From contig QKMZ01000006.1 in NCBI GenBank assembly GCA_003242885.1, forward strand, positions 1,605,563 through 1,669,562: 64,000 bases of DNA, in the 5' to 3' direction. This document shows, piece by piece, positions 51,740 to 60,897 of this stretch; the first letter of the stretch is position 1, and each line of letters begins with the position of its first letter. Position numbers and translations under genes: made by a program. Below the pieces are notes generated by a model. The model saw nothing but the letters and a program-made list of their open reading frames with translations, did not search any database and had not been told where the DNA came from. Source of the stretch: Candidatus Melainabacteria bacterium (GTDB taxonomy: Bacteria; Cyanobacteriota; Vampirovibrionia; Obscuribacterales; Obscuribacteraceae).

Positions 51740-52318
51740 ATGATCAGTCTTAAAAGCCTTTCGCTGCCTCTGCTTGCTTCAATTTTGTTGCTAAGCAACG
51801 TGGCACCTTCAGCCGGCGCCAAAGAGGAATCCAAGGTGAAAGAAACAAAGTCTCACGCGGTTAGGGTGGGCGACACAGCCCCCGATTTTTCTCTTAAATC
51901 CGGCGAAGGAAAGACAGTCAATCTCGCCGATTTCAAAGGCAAGAAATCCGTCGTACTTTTCTTTTATCCAAAGGACGAAACTTCAGTTTGCACAAAAGAA
52001 GCATGTGCATTTCGCGATCAATTTCAAGTATTCAAAGATCTTGGAGCCGAAGTCATTGGTGTGAGCTCTGATTCGGAAGAATCGCACAAAGGCTTTGCCG
52101 AACACCATAAATTGCCTTATACACTGCTGTCCGATGATGGTGGCAAGTTGAGAAAAGTATATGGTGTTCCTTCGACGATGGGCGTGATTCCAGGGCGAGT
52201 TACATATGTGATCGACAAGAATGGCATCGTCAAACACGTATTCAATTCTCAAATGGAAGGAGAGAAGCACGTAACTGAAGCGATTGCCACCCTGAAGAAG
52301 ATTTCTTCGGCCAATTAA
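51740..52318 (+). CDS. Exported peroxiredoxin (PrxQ/BCP type)
   Basis: The 192-residue protein has a signal peptide (about 1-27), then AhpC/TSA fold with the peroxidatic cysteine C84 and resolving cysteine C89 in SVCTKEACAFRD, the PrxQ spacing. It removes hydroperoxides outside the cytoplasm. It is followed by a convergent TonB-like gene. Confidence 0.9.
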   Translation: MISLKSLSLPLLASILLLSNVAPSAGAKEESKVKETKSHAVRVGDTAPDFSLKSGEGKTVNLADFKGKKSVVLFFYPKDETSVCTKEACAFRDQFQVFKDLGAEVIGVSSDSEESHKGFAEHHKLPYTLLSDDGGKLRKVYGVPSTMGVIPGRVTYVIDKNGIVKHVFNSQMEGEKHVTEAIATLKKISSAN

Positions 52319-52327
52319 GCGATTAAT

Positions 52328-53200
52328 CTAGTTGGAAATCGTCTGTGCCTCGATACCGTACGATGTGAACTGATCACTGGTTTCGTCGGCACCAAGCACG
52401 TTGTAGTTAAAAGAAAATTCGACATCTACCTTTTCATCGGAACCTTTCGGTAGCGGTCTGAATGGCTGTGCATTTTTCACAGCTTTCAGAGCGGCTTCAT
52501 CTGAAAGTTTCGTTGAGGAATGAGAGATGATCTTGAGTTCGGAAACTTGTCCATCACGCGAAACTTTGAAGGCAACTGTGGCATGTTCACTTTCGCTGCA
52601 TTTGGGTGGAAACCACGAACGCTTGACTCGTTTTTCCAGATCGTTCATCCAAGGTTGGTAATCGATGTCACCACGAACATTATCCACAGGCTCGGCAGCT
52701 GCGGCAGGTTCGGCAGCAACAGGTTCTGAAGCAACCTCCACCGGTGTGAATTCCGGCATTCTGCAAATCGCTCGATCACTTAGATAGTTCCAGATAACCG
52801 ATTTGCCAAACATAGCCTGTTCGCATCCAGAGAACTCGTTGACACGAGCGGTACTGGTCGCATCGGCCTCATTGTAAGTGAAGACGCAAAGACCAAAGGT
52901 GGCAACATAAAGAAGAATCGGAAGCGGCAAGATCAGTCCGATTCGGTGAATCATTTTTTGCGCGCCGAGACTGAGCACTCCGACAGAGCTGCCGACAAGG
53001 AATTTGTCTTTTTTCACTACGTTGATTAGTGAAATGAGATGCAGCGCGAGGTAACCAAACGCAGGTAAGAGAATCATTGTAGAAAGAAAGTTCACACCAC
53101 CATAGCTTGCAAGCATCCAGACAAGACTGCAAGCGGAAAGTGTGAAATAGACAAATCTGAGAATATGCGCGAACGGATTCTTCGAACGACCATTGACCAT
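52328..53200 (-). CDS. Membrane protein with TonB-like C-terminal domain
   Basis: The 290-residue protein has several hydrophobic segments in the N-terminal 130 residues (about four helices), a Pro/Ala/Glu-rich linker with EPVAAEPAAAAEP (about 155-175), and a TonB C-terminal domain (PWMNDLEKRVKRSWFPPK, AFKVSRDGQVSELKI, DEAALKAVKNAQPFRPLP). Compared with canonical TonB it has extra N-terminal helices. No ExbB/ExbD or receptor gene is near. Confidence 0.8.
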   Translation of the reverse strand: MVNGRSKNPFAHILRFVYFTLSACSLVWMLASYGGVNFLSTMILLPAFGYLALHLISLINVVKKDKFLVGSSVGVLSLGAQKMIHRIGLILPLPILLYVATFGLCVFTYNEADATSTARVNEFSGCEQAMFGKSVIWNYLSDRAICRMPEFTPVEVASEPVAAEPAAAAEPVDNVRGDIDYQPWMNDLEKRVKRSWFPPKCSESEHATVAFKVSRDGQVSELKIISHSSTKLSDEAALKAVKNAQPFRPLPKGSDEKVDVEFSFNYNVLGADETSDQFTSYGIEAQTISN

Positions 53201-53312
53201 GGCTGCTCTCCTACGGCGTGACTGTAGTAACCAAACGAATTACAGATTCCTATTACCTATTTTTGAATTTGAGACATGCAAAAACCACAGGAAAAACCCC
53301 TGGATCTTTGGA

Positions 53313-54671
53313 TTAATTCAAACTCTCATCCGGCGGAAAGAACATATTCATCGCAGTCTTATCGCCTTTCAGCGCGGCAAGAAATTTTAGATTCTGCTCG
53401 GTGGCGGCGAGGTCTTCGTGTCCATCAGGTAACAGTGCGCGTTTTATAGACAGACTGCGAGTGAAATACTGCGCCGATTGATTGGCATCTTTCATCTTTA
53501 AGCTGTTGGTTCCAAGAAAGTCCAGAATGTGCGCGGCACGAAGGCTATGTTTGCCGAATTCGGATTCAGCTATTTCCAGGGCTTGAAGCAAGTAAACATG
53601 CGCCTTTTCGTATTGATTGTCGACTTGCAGACTATGTGCGTGCAGGAGCAGGTTTTGCGTGCCGGAATTGCCTTCCATGCTCAGCTTCTTCAATATCAAA
53701 GCTTGGGCACGTTCTTCCAGCTCCATCGCTTCCTTTATGCGACGCTGAACCTTATATACGGTAGAAAGATTGTAGACGTGAATGATCAGTGCGGGATTGG
53801 AAGCGCCCAAAGCATTTTCAAGGATGGAGAGTGCACGCTCGAACAGGGGAGCGGCTTGATCGAATTTTTCGAGTTCCAGGTAATATCCGCCGAGATTGTT
53901 GATTGCAACTGCCAGATGATGGTGCTCCTCGCCAAGACTTTTCGTCCAAATTTGAATAGCCCGCTCCAATAGCTGTTGGACCTTTTCGGGGCGATTATTC
54001 CTTCGATTGACCTCGGCAAGGTTGACCAGACTGTAACCCACCTCGGGATGTTCAACACCCAAAGTTGCCTCGCGAATTGAAAGCGCATCAGCATGAGCTT
54101 TCTCAGCATCATCGAGGCGATCGGTCCTTTGGTACAACGCGCCCAGATTGTCGAGCGTTTCAGCGTATGCGGCGTCTTTCTCGCCGACCGACTTCCGGCG
54201 CATGGTCAGCGCCTTAAGGTAAAACTCCAGGGCTTTGGCATCTTCGCCGCGGCTCCATTCGAGAAGTCCCAGATCGTTGAAGGACTCGGCCATGTCCGCA
54301 TGATTCTCGTCCAGCTTGGCCTTGCGAATCGAAAGTGCTTCTTGCAGGGCTTTTTCAGCATCATCAAAACGGGCTTGCTCAATGTAGACCAGCCCCAATT
54401 CTTCCAGTGCATTGGCTTTCGAGACATCGCAATCGGTGTCTGACGCAAGCAGAGTATCCAAAGCAGCCTTCAGCGCCGTCTCAGCATTTTCATATCGCCC
54501 GAGTCGCCGAAGGGTTCGCCCTTGATCCGCAGCACAAGCAAGCTTCTCTAGAACGGACGCACCGGTGCGCGCCATCTCTTCAGCAGCAAGCGTGTATTCA
54601 TCATTGGCTTCGAGATAACGCCCGGCAGCATAAGCAGCCTTGCCTCTCTCATGAGCGCTTGTGTTGGGCAT
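53313..54671 (-). CDS. Kinesin-light-chain-like TPR protein
   Basis: The 452-residue protein is made of about eight TPR_12-type repeats (GKAAYAAGRYLEANDEYTLA, ALEELGLVYIEQARFDDAEKA, SFNDLGLLEWSRGEDAKALEF, TLDNLGALYQRTDRLDDAEKA and so on). No signal peptide or TM segment, so probably a cytoplasmic scaffold. Confidence 0.85.
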   Translation of the reverse strand: MPNTSAHERGKAAYAAGRYLEANDEYTLAAEEMARTGASVLEKLACAADQGRTLRRLGRYENAETALKAALDTLLASDTDCDVSKANALEELGLVYIEQARFDDAEKALQEALSIRKAKLDENHADMAESFNDLGLLEWSRGEDAKALEFYLKALTMRRKSVGEKDAAYAETLDNLGALYQRTDRLDDAEKAHADALSIREATLGVEHPEVGYSLVNLAEVNRRNNRPEKVQQLLERAIQIWTKSLGEEHHHLAVAINNLGGYYLELEKFDQAAPLFERALSILENALGASNPALIIHVYNLSTVYKVQRRIKEAMELEERAQALILKKLSMEGNSGTQNLLLHAHSLQVDNQYEKAHVYLLQALEIAESEFGKHSLRAAHILDFLGTNSLKMKDANQSAQYFTRSLSIKRALLPDGHEDLAATEQNLKFLAALKGDKTAMNMFFPPDESLN

Positions 54672-54900
54672 TTGGGATCACTGAACTGGTTAAAATCCAC
54701 TATATCAGGACATTTCAGGGCGTCGTCACCCGTCGGGCGAAAAGCTTGTCCGGCTCGTGTTTCGGACGAACATAGAATTTGACTCGCAAAAGGTGAAGAG
54801 GATTAAGGATTAACCATCGCTTCGTAGATTCCCCACTGACGGCAGGTGGTGAGCTGAGATATTGTTAAGCATCCCTTGCAGCACAATTTGAGGTCCCGCC

Positions 54901-55437
54901 ATGAGCGAAGCTGATAACGCAGCCATAGCCTTGTTCGACAAGGCGAAGGGTGATGACATTGTCACCCACCGGGAAGCCAAAGACCTTATCAAAGACGTCC
55001 AACTAGAAGACTGGCAGGCAATCGCCAAGAAATATACAGTCGACGACAGCCTCTATGGAACCAGACGGGGAGCCTTTGTCGAAGAGAAAGAAGACGAATT
55101 CATTATCCACAACAACGAGCAAGACCTGCGTGCCAAAAGCATCTTCAACGGATTGAAGAGCTTGGGAGTCGGGGCTGGAATGACGGTAGGCGGCTGGGCA
55201 GGCTACAGTTTGCTCGGTAAATATGTCCTTTCGGGCGGCAGTCCATACTCAAAACTCGTCGGATTGGGCGTCGGCGTACTTTCAGGTTACATACACAACA
55301 AGATGACCGGACCGGAAATCGAAGAGACCAAGGCACAACCGGATGTGCACATCCCAAAAACGTCATTGAGCTCTCGAATTCAGACCAGTAGCCTGATGCC
55401 TGAAAACCTTAACTTCCGCAAAGTCGCCCAGGCTTAA
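54901..55437 (+). CDS. Unknown protein with glycine-rich hydrophobic segments
   Basis: The 178-residue protein has a charged helical N-terminal part (about 1-80) and two glycine-rich hydrophobic stretches at about 85-105 and 115-135 (LGVGAGMTVGGWAGYSLLGKY, LVGLGVGVLSGYIHNKM), reminiscent of glycine-zipper membrane segments. A polar tail follows. It has its own terminator. Function unknown. Confidence 0.65.
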   Translation: MSEADNAAIALFDKAKGDDIVTHREAKDLIKDVQLEDWQAIAKKYTVDDSLYGTRRGAFVEEKEDEFIIHNNEQDLRAKSIFNGLKSLGVGAGMTVGGWAGYSLLGKYVLSGGSPYSKLVGLGVGVLSGYIHNKMTGPEIEETKAQPDVHIPKTSLSSRIQTSSLMPENLNFRKVAQA

Positions 55438-55463
55438 AAATTCGGAAGCTTGAGCAAATTTTT

Positions 55464-55490
55464 GCGGTCCTTATATAAAGGACCGCATTT
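55464..55490 (+). terminator. Intrinsic terminator
   Basis: GCGGTCCTT (55464-55472), loop ATATA, AAGGACCGC (55478-55486) followed by ATTTCGCTTT. It closes the glycine-rich gene and lies 215 nt upstream of fabH. Confidence 0.8.
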
Positions 55491-55702
55491 CGCTTTATGC
55501 AGCGCCGGTCAGGCAAATAGGAGCAATTTACCGCCAAAACAAGAAACGTTTGCCATGCGGGCTTGTGAAGTCGGCTTCGCAAAGTGATTAAAAGGTCAGG
55601 GCTGATCCCCTAAAATAGATGACCCAGTTGCTTAACGGGCACTTACTTTGCTGCGCCGAGCAACCCTTTCAAAGAGCCTAATAAAGCGTTCCGAGGTAAG
55701 AA

Positions 55703-56716
55703 ATGGCGCCTGCTTTAAAGAGTCCATACGCTGCAAAAATCGTCTCAATCGGAACTGCCGTTCCACCTGGTCTGTTAACGAACAACGACCTGGAGAAAAT
55801 GGTCGATACTACCGACCAATGGATAACGGAAAGAACCGGCATCAAACAGCGACACCTTGCCGATAAGGGCATTGCCACTTCTGATTTAGCTGCAGAAGCT
55901 GCAATTCAAGCTATCGAAAAGGCTGGACTCAAACCAACCGATATCGAGCTTATCATCGTTGCCACCATAACACCGGATATGATACTGCCGGCAACTGCTT
56001 GCCTGGTGCAAGACAAAATCGGCGCCACTGGTGCCTGGGGCTTCGACATTTCAATCGCGTGCTCTGGCTTCCTGTACGCATTACAAATTGCTTGCCAATT
56101 CGTCACCACCGGCGCGCACAAGAATGTACTTGTAATCGGTCTCGACGTCATGTCGTCAATCATTGATTACACTGACCGTACCACCTGCATCATATTTGGT
56201 GATGGTGGCGGCGCGGCTGTTGTACAGCGCACCGAAGATGGTGAAACCCCAGGCATGATCGACTACATCTATGAAGTCGACGGCTCCGGCGGACCGGCTC
56301 TCTGCCTGCCAGGCGGTGGCAGCCGCAATCCGGCCAGTGCGGACACTTTAGAAAAAAGAATGCACTTTGTCCATCAAGACGGACAAGTCGTATTCAAATT
56401 CGCCACCAGAAAAATGTCCGAGTTGTGTTTAAAACTGCTCGAGCGCAACGGACTGACAGGCAAAGACGTCGACCTGTTTGTCCCTCACCAAGCCAATCTT
56501 CGCATCATCAACTACTCTGCAGAACGTATCGGTCTGGACATGGACAAGGTTGTGGTCAACATCGATGAGTACGGCAACACTACAGCAGGAACCCTTCCGC
56601 TTGCCTTGCAATCAGCGCTGACTGATGGACGATTGAAGAAGGGCTCGCTGGTATTGTTCGCATCAGTGGGAGCAGGATTCAGTGCTGGTGCAGCTTTGAT
56701 GCGCTGGTCCTATTGA
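55703..56716 (+). CDS. fabH: 3-oxoacyl-ACP synthase III
   Basis: It starts fatty-acid synthesis by condensing acetyl-CoA with malonyl-ACP. The 337-residue protein has the full catalytic triad: C120 in SIACSGFLYAL, H261 in VPHQANLRI and N291 in EYGNTTAGT. Start at 55703 follows GAGGT. The gene is upstream of ppk2 with a 44-nt gap. Confidence 0.93.
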   Translation: MAPALKSPYAAKIVSIGTAVPPGLLTNNDLEKMVDTTDQWITERTGIKQRHLADKGIATSDLAAEAAIQAIEKAGLKPTDIELIIVATITPDMILPATACLVQDKIGATGAWGFDISIACSGFLYALQIACQFVTTGAHKNVLVIGLDVMSSIIDYTDRTTCIIFGDGGGAAVVQRTEDGETPGMIDYIYEVDGSGGPALCLPGGGSRNPASADTLEKRMHFVHQDGQVVFKFATRKMSELCLKLLERNGLTGKDVDLFVPHQANLRIINYSAERIGLDMDKVVVNIDEYGNTTAGTLPLALQSALTDGRLKKGSLVLFASVGAGFSAGAALMRWSY

Positions 56717-56760
56717 CGCAGCAGACTCATAAACAATCAGAAACTTGAGGAATTGAAGCG

Positions 56761-57654
56761 ATGAAAAAGGGCGAAGAGCAGAAACTCCTCAAAAAGATTC
56801 AAGTACCGCCCGGCAAAAAAATCTCGCTCAATAAAGACTACGATCCGAGTTATCGACCGGAAAGTCTCAACAAAGTAAATGCTCGCGAGATGCTCTCTGA
56901 CGGCATTGTCGAACTTGCGGAACTGCAGGACAAATTGTATGCGCAAGACATCTACGGTTTGCTCGTAATTATTCAAGCGATGGATGCTGCAGGGAAAGAT
57001 GGCACCATCAAACACGTAATGTCTGGTTTGAATCCTCAAGGCTGCCAGGTGACGAGTTTCAAACCACCTTCTGATGAAGAGCTCGATCACGACTATCTAT
57101 GGCGCTGCTCGAAAGCTCTCCCGGAGAAAGGCCGCATCGGTATCTTTAATCGTTCTTATTACGAAGAAGTGTTGATTGCTCGTGTCCATCCCGAATTAAT
57201 CGTGCGACAGAAATTGCCGCCGACCACCAATTTGAAAAACCTCTGGAAGCAACGTTTTGAGCAAATCAATAACTTCGAGAAGTATCTAGTCGAAAACGGC
57301 ATCATAGTGCTGAAGATCTTCCTGCACGTTTCAAAGGAAGAACAACTGAAGCGCTTCTTAGAGCGCATAGACAAGCCGGAGAAAAATTGGAAGTTCGCGA
57401 TGAGCGATGTATCGGAGCGCGAACACTGGAAGCAATACATTCAAGCTTATGACGAAGCACTGAGTGCGACCAGCACCACATGGGCGCCGTGGCATATAGT
57501 CCCGGCAGACTACAAACCATTTACACGTCTTGTGGTGGCACACCTGGTCGGCAACACATTGCGTGGCCTGGACCTTGCGTATCCAACGGTGGACAAAGCG
57601 CGGAAGCTGAAACTGCAAGAAGCCCGCAAAATTCTTGAAGCAGAAAACTTCTAG
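56761..57654 (+). CDS. ppk2: Polyphosphate kinase 2
   Basis: The 297-residue enzyme transfers phosphate between polyphosphate and nucleotides. The Walker A form AMDAAGKDG (73-81) is followed by a lid region (KPPSDEELDHDYLWR) and Walker B-like GRIGIFNRSYYEEV (124-137), all PPK2 hallmarks. It is a single-domain enzyme about the length of class I/III members. Fits an organism that stores polyphosphate. Activity direction cannot be told from sequence. Confidence 0.92.
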   Translation: MKKGEEQKLLKKIQVPPGKKISLNKDYDPSYRPESLNKVNAREMLSDGIVELAELQDKLYAQDIYGLLVIIQAMDAAGKDGTIKHVMSGLNPQGCQVTSFKPPSDEELDHDYLWRCSKALPEKGRIGIFNRSYYEEVLIARVHPELIVRQKLPPTTNLKNLWKQRFEQINNFEKYLVENGIIVLKIFLHVSKEEQLKRFLERIDKPEKNWKFAMSDVSEREHWKQYIQAYDEALSATSTTWAPWHIVPADYKPFTRLVVAHLVGNTLRGLDLAYPTVDKARKLKLQEARKILEAENF

Positions 57655-57728
57655 GACAGAGAAGCGCTGCGCTGCACGAACACTCAGCGAATTAGCTGTC
57701 ACAGAGAAAACTTCTTAGTACCCTGAAA

Positions 57729-57806
57729 CTACTGAGGCAGGAAATTCCGAAGCATAGCTACCAAGAACAATGTGTAGATGCCTACAAACATAATCTGCTT
57801 CTTCAT
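57729..57806 (-). CDS. Possible 25-residue single-TM protein
   Basis: An ATG at 57806, preceded by an AAGG-containing sequence, opens a 25-codon frame. Its product is a short Lys-Lys start, one hydrophobic helix (IMFVGIYTLFLVAML) and an RNFLPQ tail. The composition suits a small membrane protein. It lies in the 355-nt gap between ppk2 and the methyltransferase gene. No homology could be checked. Confidence 0.4.
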   Translation of the reverse strand: MKKQIMFVGIYTLFLVAMLRNFLPQ

Positions 57807-58009
57807 TTTTACCTTCTTTGCCGCACTACCGGGCTTGCCTATATGATTTGAGACCCGGAGTTCGGTCGTGGGGTTCCCGAAAGACTAGTAAGGACGTCGC
57901 GCCTCTTAAAGGATGACCCGAGAAGGGACGTCTGTTTTATTAGTATGGAGCAAGCGACTGAAATTTCCGTGAAAGCGCCAAGTCACCAATCAGGACCGGT
58001 TCTTCAAGC
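57807..58009. other. Possibly structured leader upstream of the methyltransferase gene
   Basis: This gap contains paired GGACGTC-type sequences (57892-57898 and 57927-57933) and GGTTCCCGAAAGACTAGT between about 57870 and 57890, followed by GTTTTATTAG. It may be a structured 5' leader or terminator; no known riboswitch is recognised. Confidence 0.35.
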
Positions 58010-58846
58010 ATGACAAATCAGAACAACCTTAAAAATCAAACCTTCAAGGAATTCGAGCATGAAGGCTGGCAAGCCGTGGCCGGCGGCTACCATGACCATT
58101 TTGGCTCTCTGACGCGCCAAACCATAGAGCCCATGCTCAATTCGCTCGGAGCAAGCGGGCAAAATCAAGGCTGCCAACTTCTGGATATCGCGACCGGGCC
58201 AGGATATGTAGCCGAAGCCGCCCGCCAGAGAGGATATATAGTCACGGCTGTTGACTTCTCAAATGAAATGGTCGAGCGCGCCAAGAAGCTTTACTCAGGC
58301 ATAGATTTTCAAGAAGGAGACGCAGAAGCGCTCACTTTTCCGGACCAGAGCTTCGATTTCCTGACAATGAATTTCGGACTTTTACATTTGGAACAGCCGG
58401 AAAATGCGTTAAAGGAAGCTTTTAGGGTGACAAAACCGGGCGGGAAATTCGCCCTCACCGTTTGGTCGACGCCTGATAAAGCAGTTGCCTTCAAGCGTGT
58501 GGTCGATTCCGTCAATCAGCATGGGGATTCTAGTGTGCCAATCCCGGTAGGTCCGCCTTTCTTCCGGTTTTCAGACCACGCTGAGATGCGAAAGTCCTTA
58601 CTAGAGGCTGGTTTTAAATCGGTTGAATTGAATGAAATCAAAATGACTTGGGTCTTGAAAAGGGAAGAAGACCTCTTTTACGCATTCTTCACCGGCACGC
58701 CAAGAACCGGTGGACTGTTACGAGCTCAGGAAGAGGAGAAGCTGTCCGCGATAAAAACAGCCGTTGCCGCCTGTGCCGCTGAATACAGGGATGCTGGCGA
58801 GGTCAAGATACCGATGTCATCAGTATTGGCGACAGCGACTGCTTGA
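58010..58846 (+). CDS. Class I SAM-dependent methyltransferase
   Basis: The 278-residue protein carries motif I DIATGPGYVAEAA (about 61-73), VDFSNEMVERAKK, GDAEALTFPDQSFDFLTMNFGLLH and FRVTKPGGKFALTVW. This is the UbiE/COQ5-like Methyltransf_11 layout for small-molecule methylation. The substrate is unknown. Confidence 0.88.
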   Translation: MTNQNNLKNQTFKEFEHEGWQAVAGGYHDHFGSLTRQTIEPMLNSLGASGQNQGCQLLDIATGPGYVAEAARQRGYIVTAVDFSNEMVERAKKLYSGIDFQEGDAEALTFPDQSFDFLTMNFGLLHLEQPENALKEAFRVTKPGGKFALTVWSTPDKAVAFKRVVDSVNQHGDSSVPIPVGPPFFRFSDHAEMRKSLLEAGFKSVELNEIKMTWVLKREEDLFYAFFTGTPRTGGLLRAQEEEKLSAIKTAVAACAAEYRDAGEVKIPMSSVLATATA

Positions 58847-58941
58847 CGTGACTTCTTATTACGGCAAAACACGCCAATTCCACTATTGGCGCGGCTTACA
58901 TGCGAAAATAAGCCGCATTGGAAATTTAGAGAGATGAAAGA

Positions 58942-60861
58942 GTGTCTACAAAAGAGCTAAAGGATTCAGAACCAATCATCACAGACTTCGATTTGCATCT
59001 GTTTGGTGAGGGGACCAACTACAAAATCTACGAAAAGATGGGCGCGCACAAAGCGACCGTCAACGGAAAAGAAGGCACGCACTTTGCTGTCTGGGCGCCA
59101 AATGCCAAAGCTGTTTCCGTCATAGGCGACTTCAACAAATGGGATCCGTCCGCCAACAAAATGTCGGTGATGAGCGGCTCAGGAGTTTGGACTCTATTCA
59201 TTCCAGGCTTGCTGGAAGGCACGCTGTACAAATATCACATCTCCTCGGATGCAATCGGCAGTGCAGAGAAGATTGATCCGTTTGGCTTCTTCAACGAAGT
59301 CAGACCGAAAACAGCATCGATCGTTTACGACCTCGACAAATATAAATGGAACGATGAAAAATGGGTGAAGGAGCGCAAGAAGCGCAACGGACTTGATGCT
59401 CCAATCTCAATTTACGAAGTGCACCTCGGCTCATGGATGTTGGTGCCTGAAGAAGAAAACCGCTGGCTGACCTACCGAGAACTCGCCGACAAGCTCGTCG
59501 CATACCTGGAAAACACCGGCTTCACGCACGTCGAATTTTTACCGGTTGCAGAGCACCCGCTCGATATGTCTTGGGGTTATCAAATCACCGGCTACTTTGC
59601 CGCCACCAGCAGATTCGGAACGCCCGAAGATTTCATGTTCTTAGTCGACAAACTGCACCAGGCCGGAATTGGCGTGATACTCGACTGGGTACCGGCACAT
59701 TTCCCGAAAGACGGACATGGGCTGGGACTTTTCGATGGCTCACATCTCTATGAACACGCCGACCCGCGTCAGGGCATGCACCACGAGTGGGGCACATACG
59801 TATTCAATTTCGGGCGTCACGAAGTAAGAAACTTCCTCATCAGCAATGCACTTTTCTGGTTCGACAAGTATCACATCGATGGGCTGAGGGTCGATGCGGT
59901 GGCATCGATGCTCTATCTTAATTACGCTCGCAAAGACGGCGAATGGGTCGCTAACGATTTTGGCGGCAGAGAAAACCTCGAAGCCATTTCACTGCTGCGT
60001 ACGCTGAATGAAGTCGTTTACAGCAAATACGATCATGCGCTGATGATTGCCGAAGAATCGACAGCCTGGCCGCAAGTGGCAAGACCAACGTATTTAGGTG
60101 GTCTCGGTTTTGGTCTCAAGTGGGACATGGGCTGGATGAACGACACGCTCAAGTACATGGCGCTCGATCCTATTTATCGCCGTTATCACCACAACAATCT
60201 TACTTTCCGCGGTCTTTATCAGTTTTCAGAAAACTTCGTTATGCCGCTTTCTCACGATGAAGTCGTGCACGGCAAGTGCTCTTTGCTGAACAAGATGCCC
60301 GGCGACCACTGGCAAAAATTTGCCAATCTGCGTCTTTTGCTGGGCTATCAATGGACTTTGCCCGGCAAGAAATTGCTCTTTATGGGCGGCGAATTCGGAC
60401 AATGGATCGAGTGGAATGACGCTCAAAGCCTAGATTGGCACCTGCTCGAATACCCGCTGCACGCAGGAATGCAACGTTGGGTGTCTGACCTCAATCGCGT
60501 TTACAAAGAAAATCCGGCGCTGTTTGAACTCGACTGCGACCCTCGCGGTTTTTCTTGGATTGACTGCCAAGATCACGATCAGTGCATCCTTGCCTATTCC
60601 AGACAAGGGCAAGAACCTGGTGAAACAGTTGTAGTCGCTTGCAATTTCACACCCGTGCCACGCTATAACTACCGCATAGGCGTGCAGTCACATGCCTTCT
60701 ATCGCGAAATACTCAACAGCGATGCCTCTGATTATGGTGGCAGCGGTCTGGGCAATTTCGGCGGATTGCATAGTGACGAGTGGCAGCACCACGGTCATCC
60801 TTATTCAATCTCAATCACGTTGCCACCACTTTCAATGGTTGTTCTAAAGGCAGACAAATAA
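58942..60861 (+). CDS. glgB: 1,4-alpha-glucan branching enzyme
   Basis: The 639-residue GH13 enzyme introduces alpha-1,6 branches into glycogen. It starts with GTG at 58942. It has an N-terminal CBM48-like domain (HFAVWAPNAKAVSVIGDFNKW), then the catalytic barrel: VAEHPLDMSWGYQ, GLRVDAVASM (nucleophile Asp), IAEESTAWP (acid/base Glu), and LSHDEVVHGK. A C-terminal all-beta domain follows. Length fits the shorter GlgB form. Likely glycogen storage. Confidence 0.93.
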   Translation: MSTKELKDSEPIITDFDLHLFGEGTNYKIYEKMGAHKATVNGKEGTHFAVWAPNAKAVSVIGDFNKWDPSANKMSVMSGSGVWTLFIPGLLEGTLYKYHISSDAIGSAEKIDPFGFFNEVRPKTASIVYDLDKYKWNDEKWVKERKKRNGLDAPISIYEVHLGSWMLVPEEENRWLTYRELADKLVAYLENTGFTHVEFLPVAEHPLDMSWGYQITGYFAATSRFGTPEDFMFLVDKLHQAGIGVILDWVPAHFPKDGHGLGLFDGSHLYEHADPRQGMHHEWGTYVFNFGRHEVRNFLISNALFWFDKYHIDGLRVDAVASMLYLNYARKDGEWVANDFGGRENLEAISLLRTLNEVVYSKYDHALMIAEESTAWPQVARPTYLGGLGFGLKWDMGWMNDTLKYMALDPIYRRYHHNNLTFRGLYQFSENFVMPLSHDEVVHGKCSLLNKMPGDHWQKFANLRLLLGYQWTLPGKKLLFMGGEFGQWIEWNDAQSLDWHLLEYPLHAGMQRWVSDLNRVYKENPALFELDCDPRGFSWIDCQDHDQCILAYSRQGQEPGETVVVACNFTPVPRYNYRIGVQSHAFYREILNSDASDYGGSGLGNFGGLHSDEWQHHGHPYSISITLPPLSMVVLKADK

Positions 60862-60897
60862 GCGCCGCAAGCGCTTCTCAAGGGAGGTCAGCATCTT

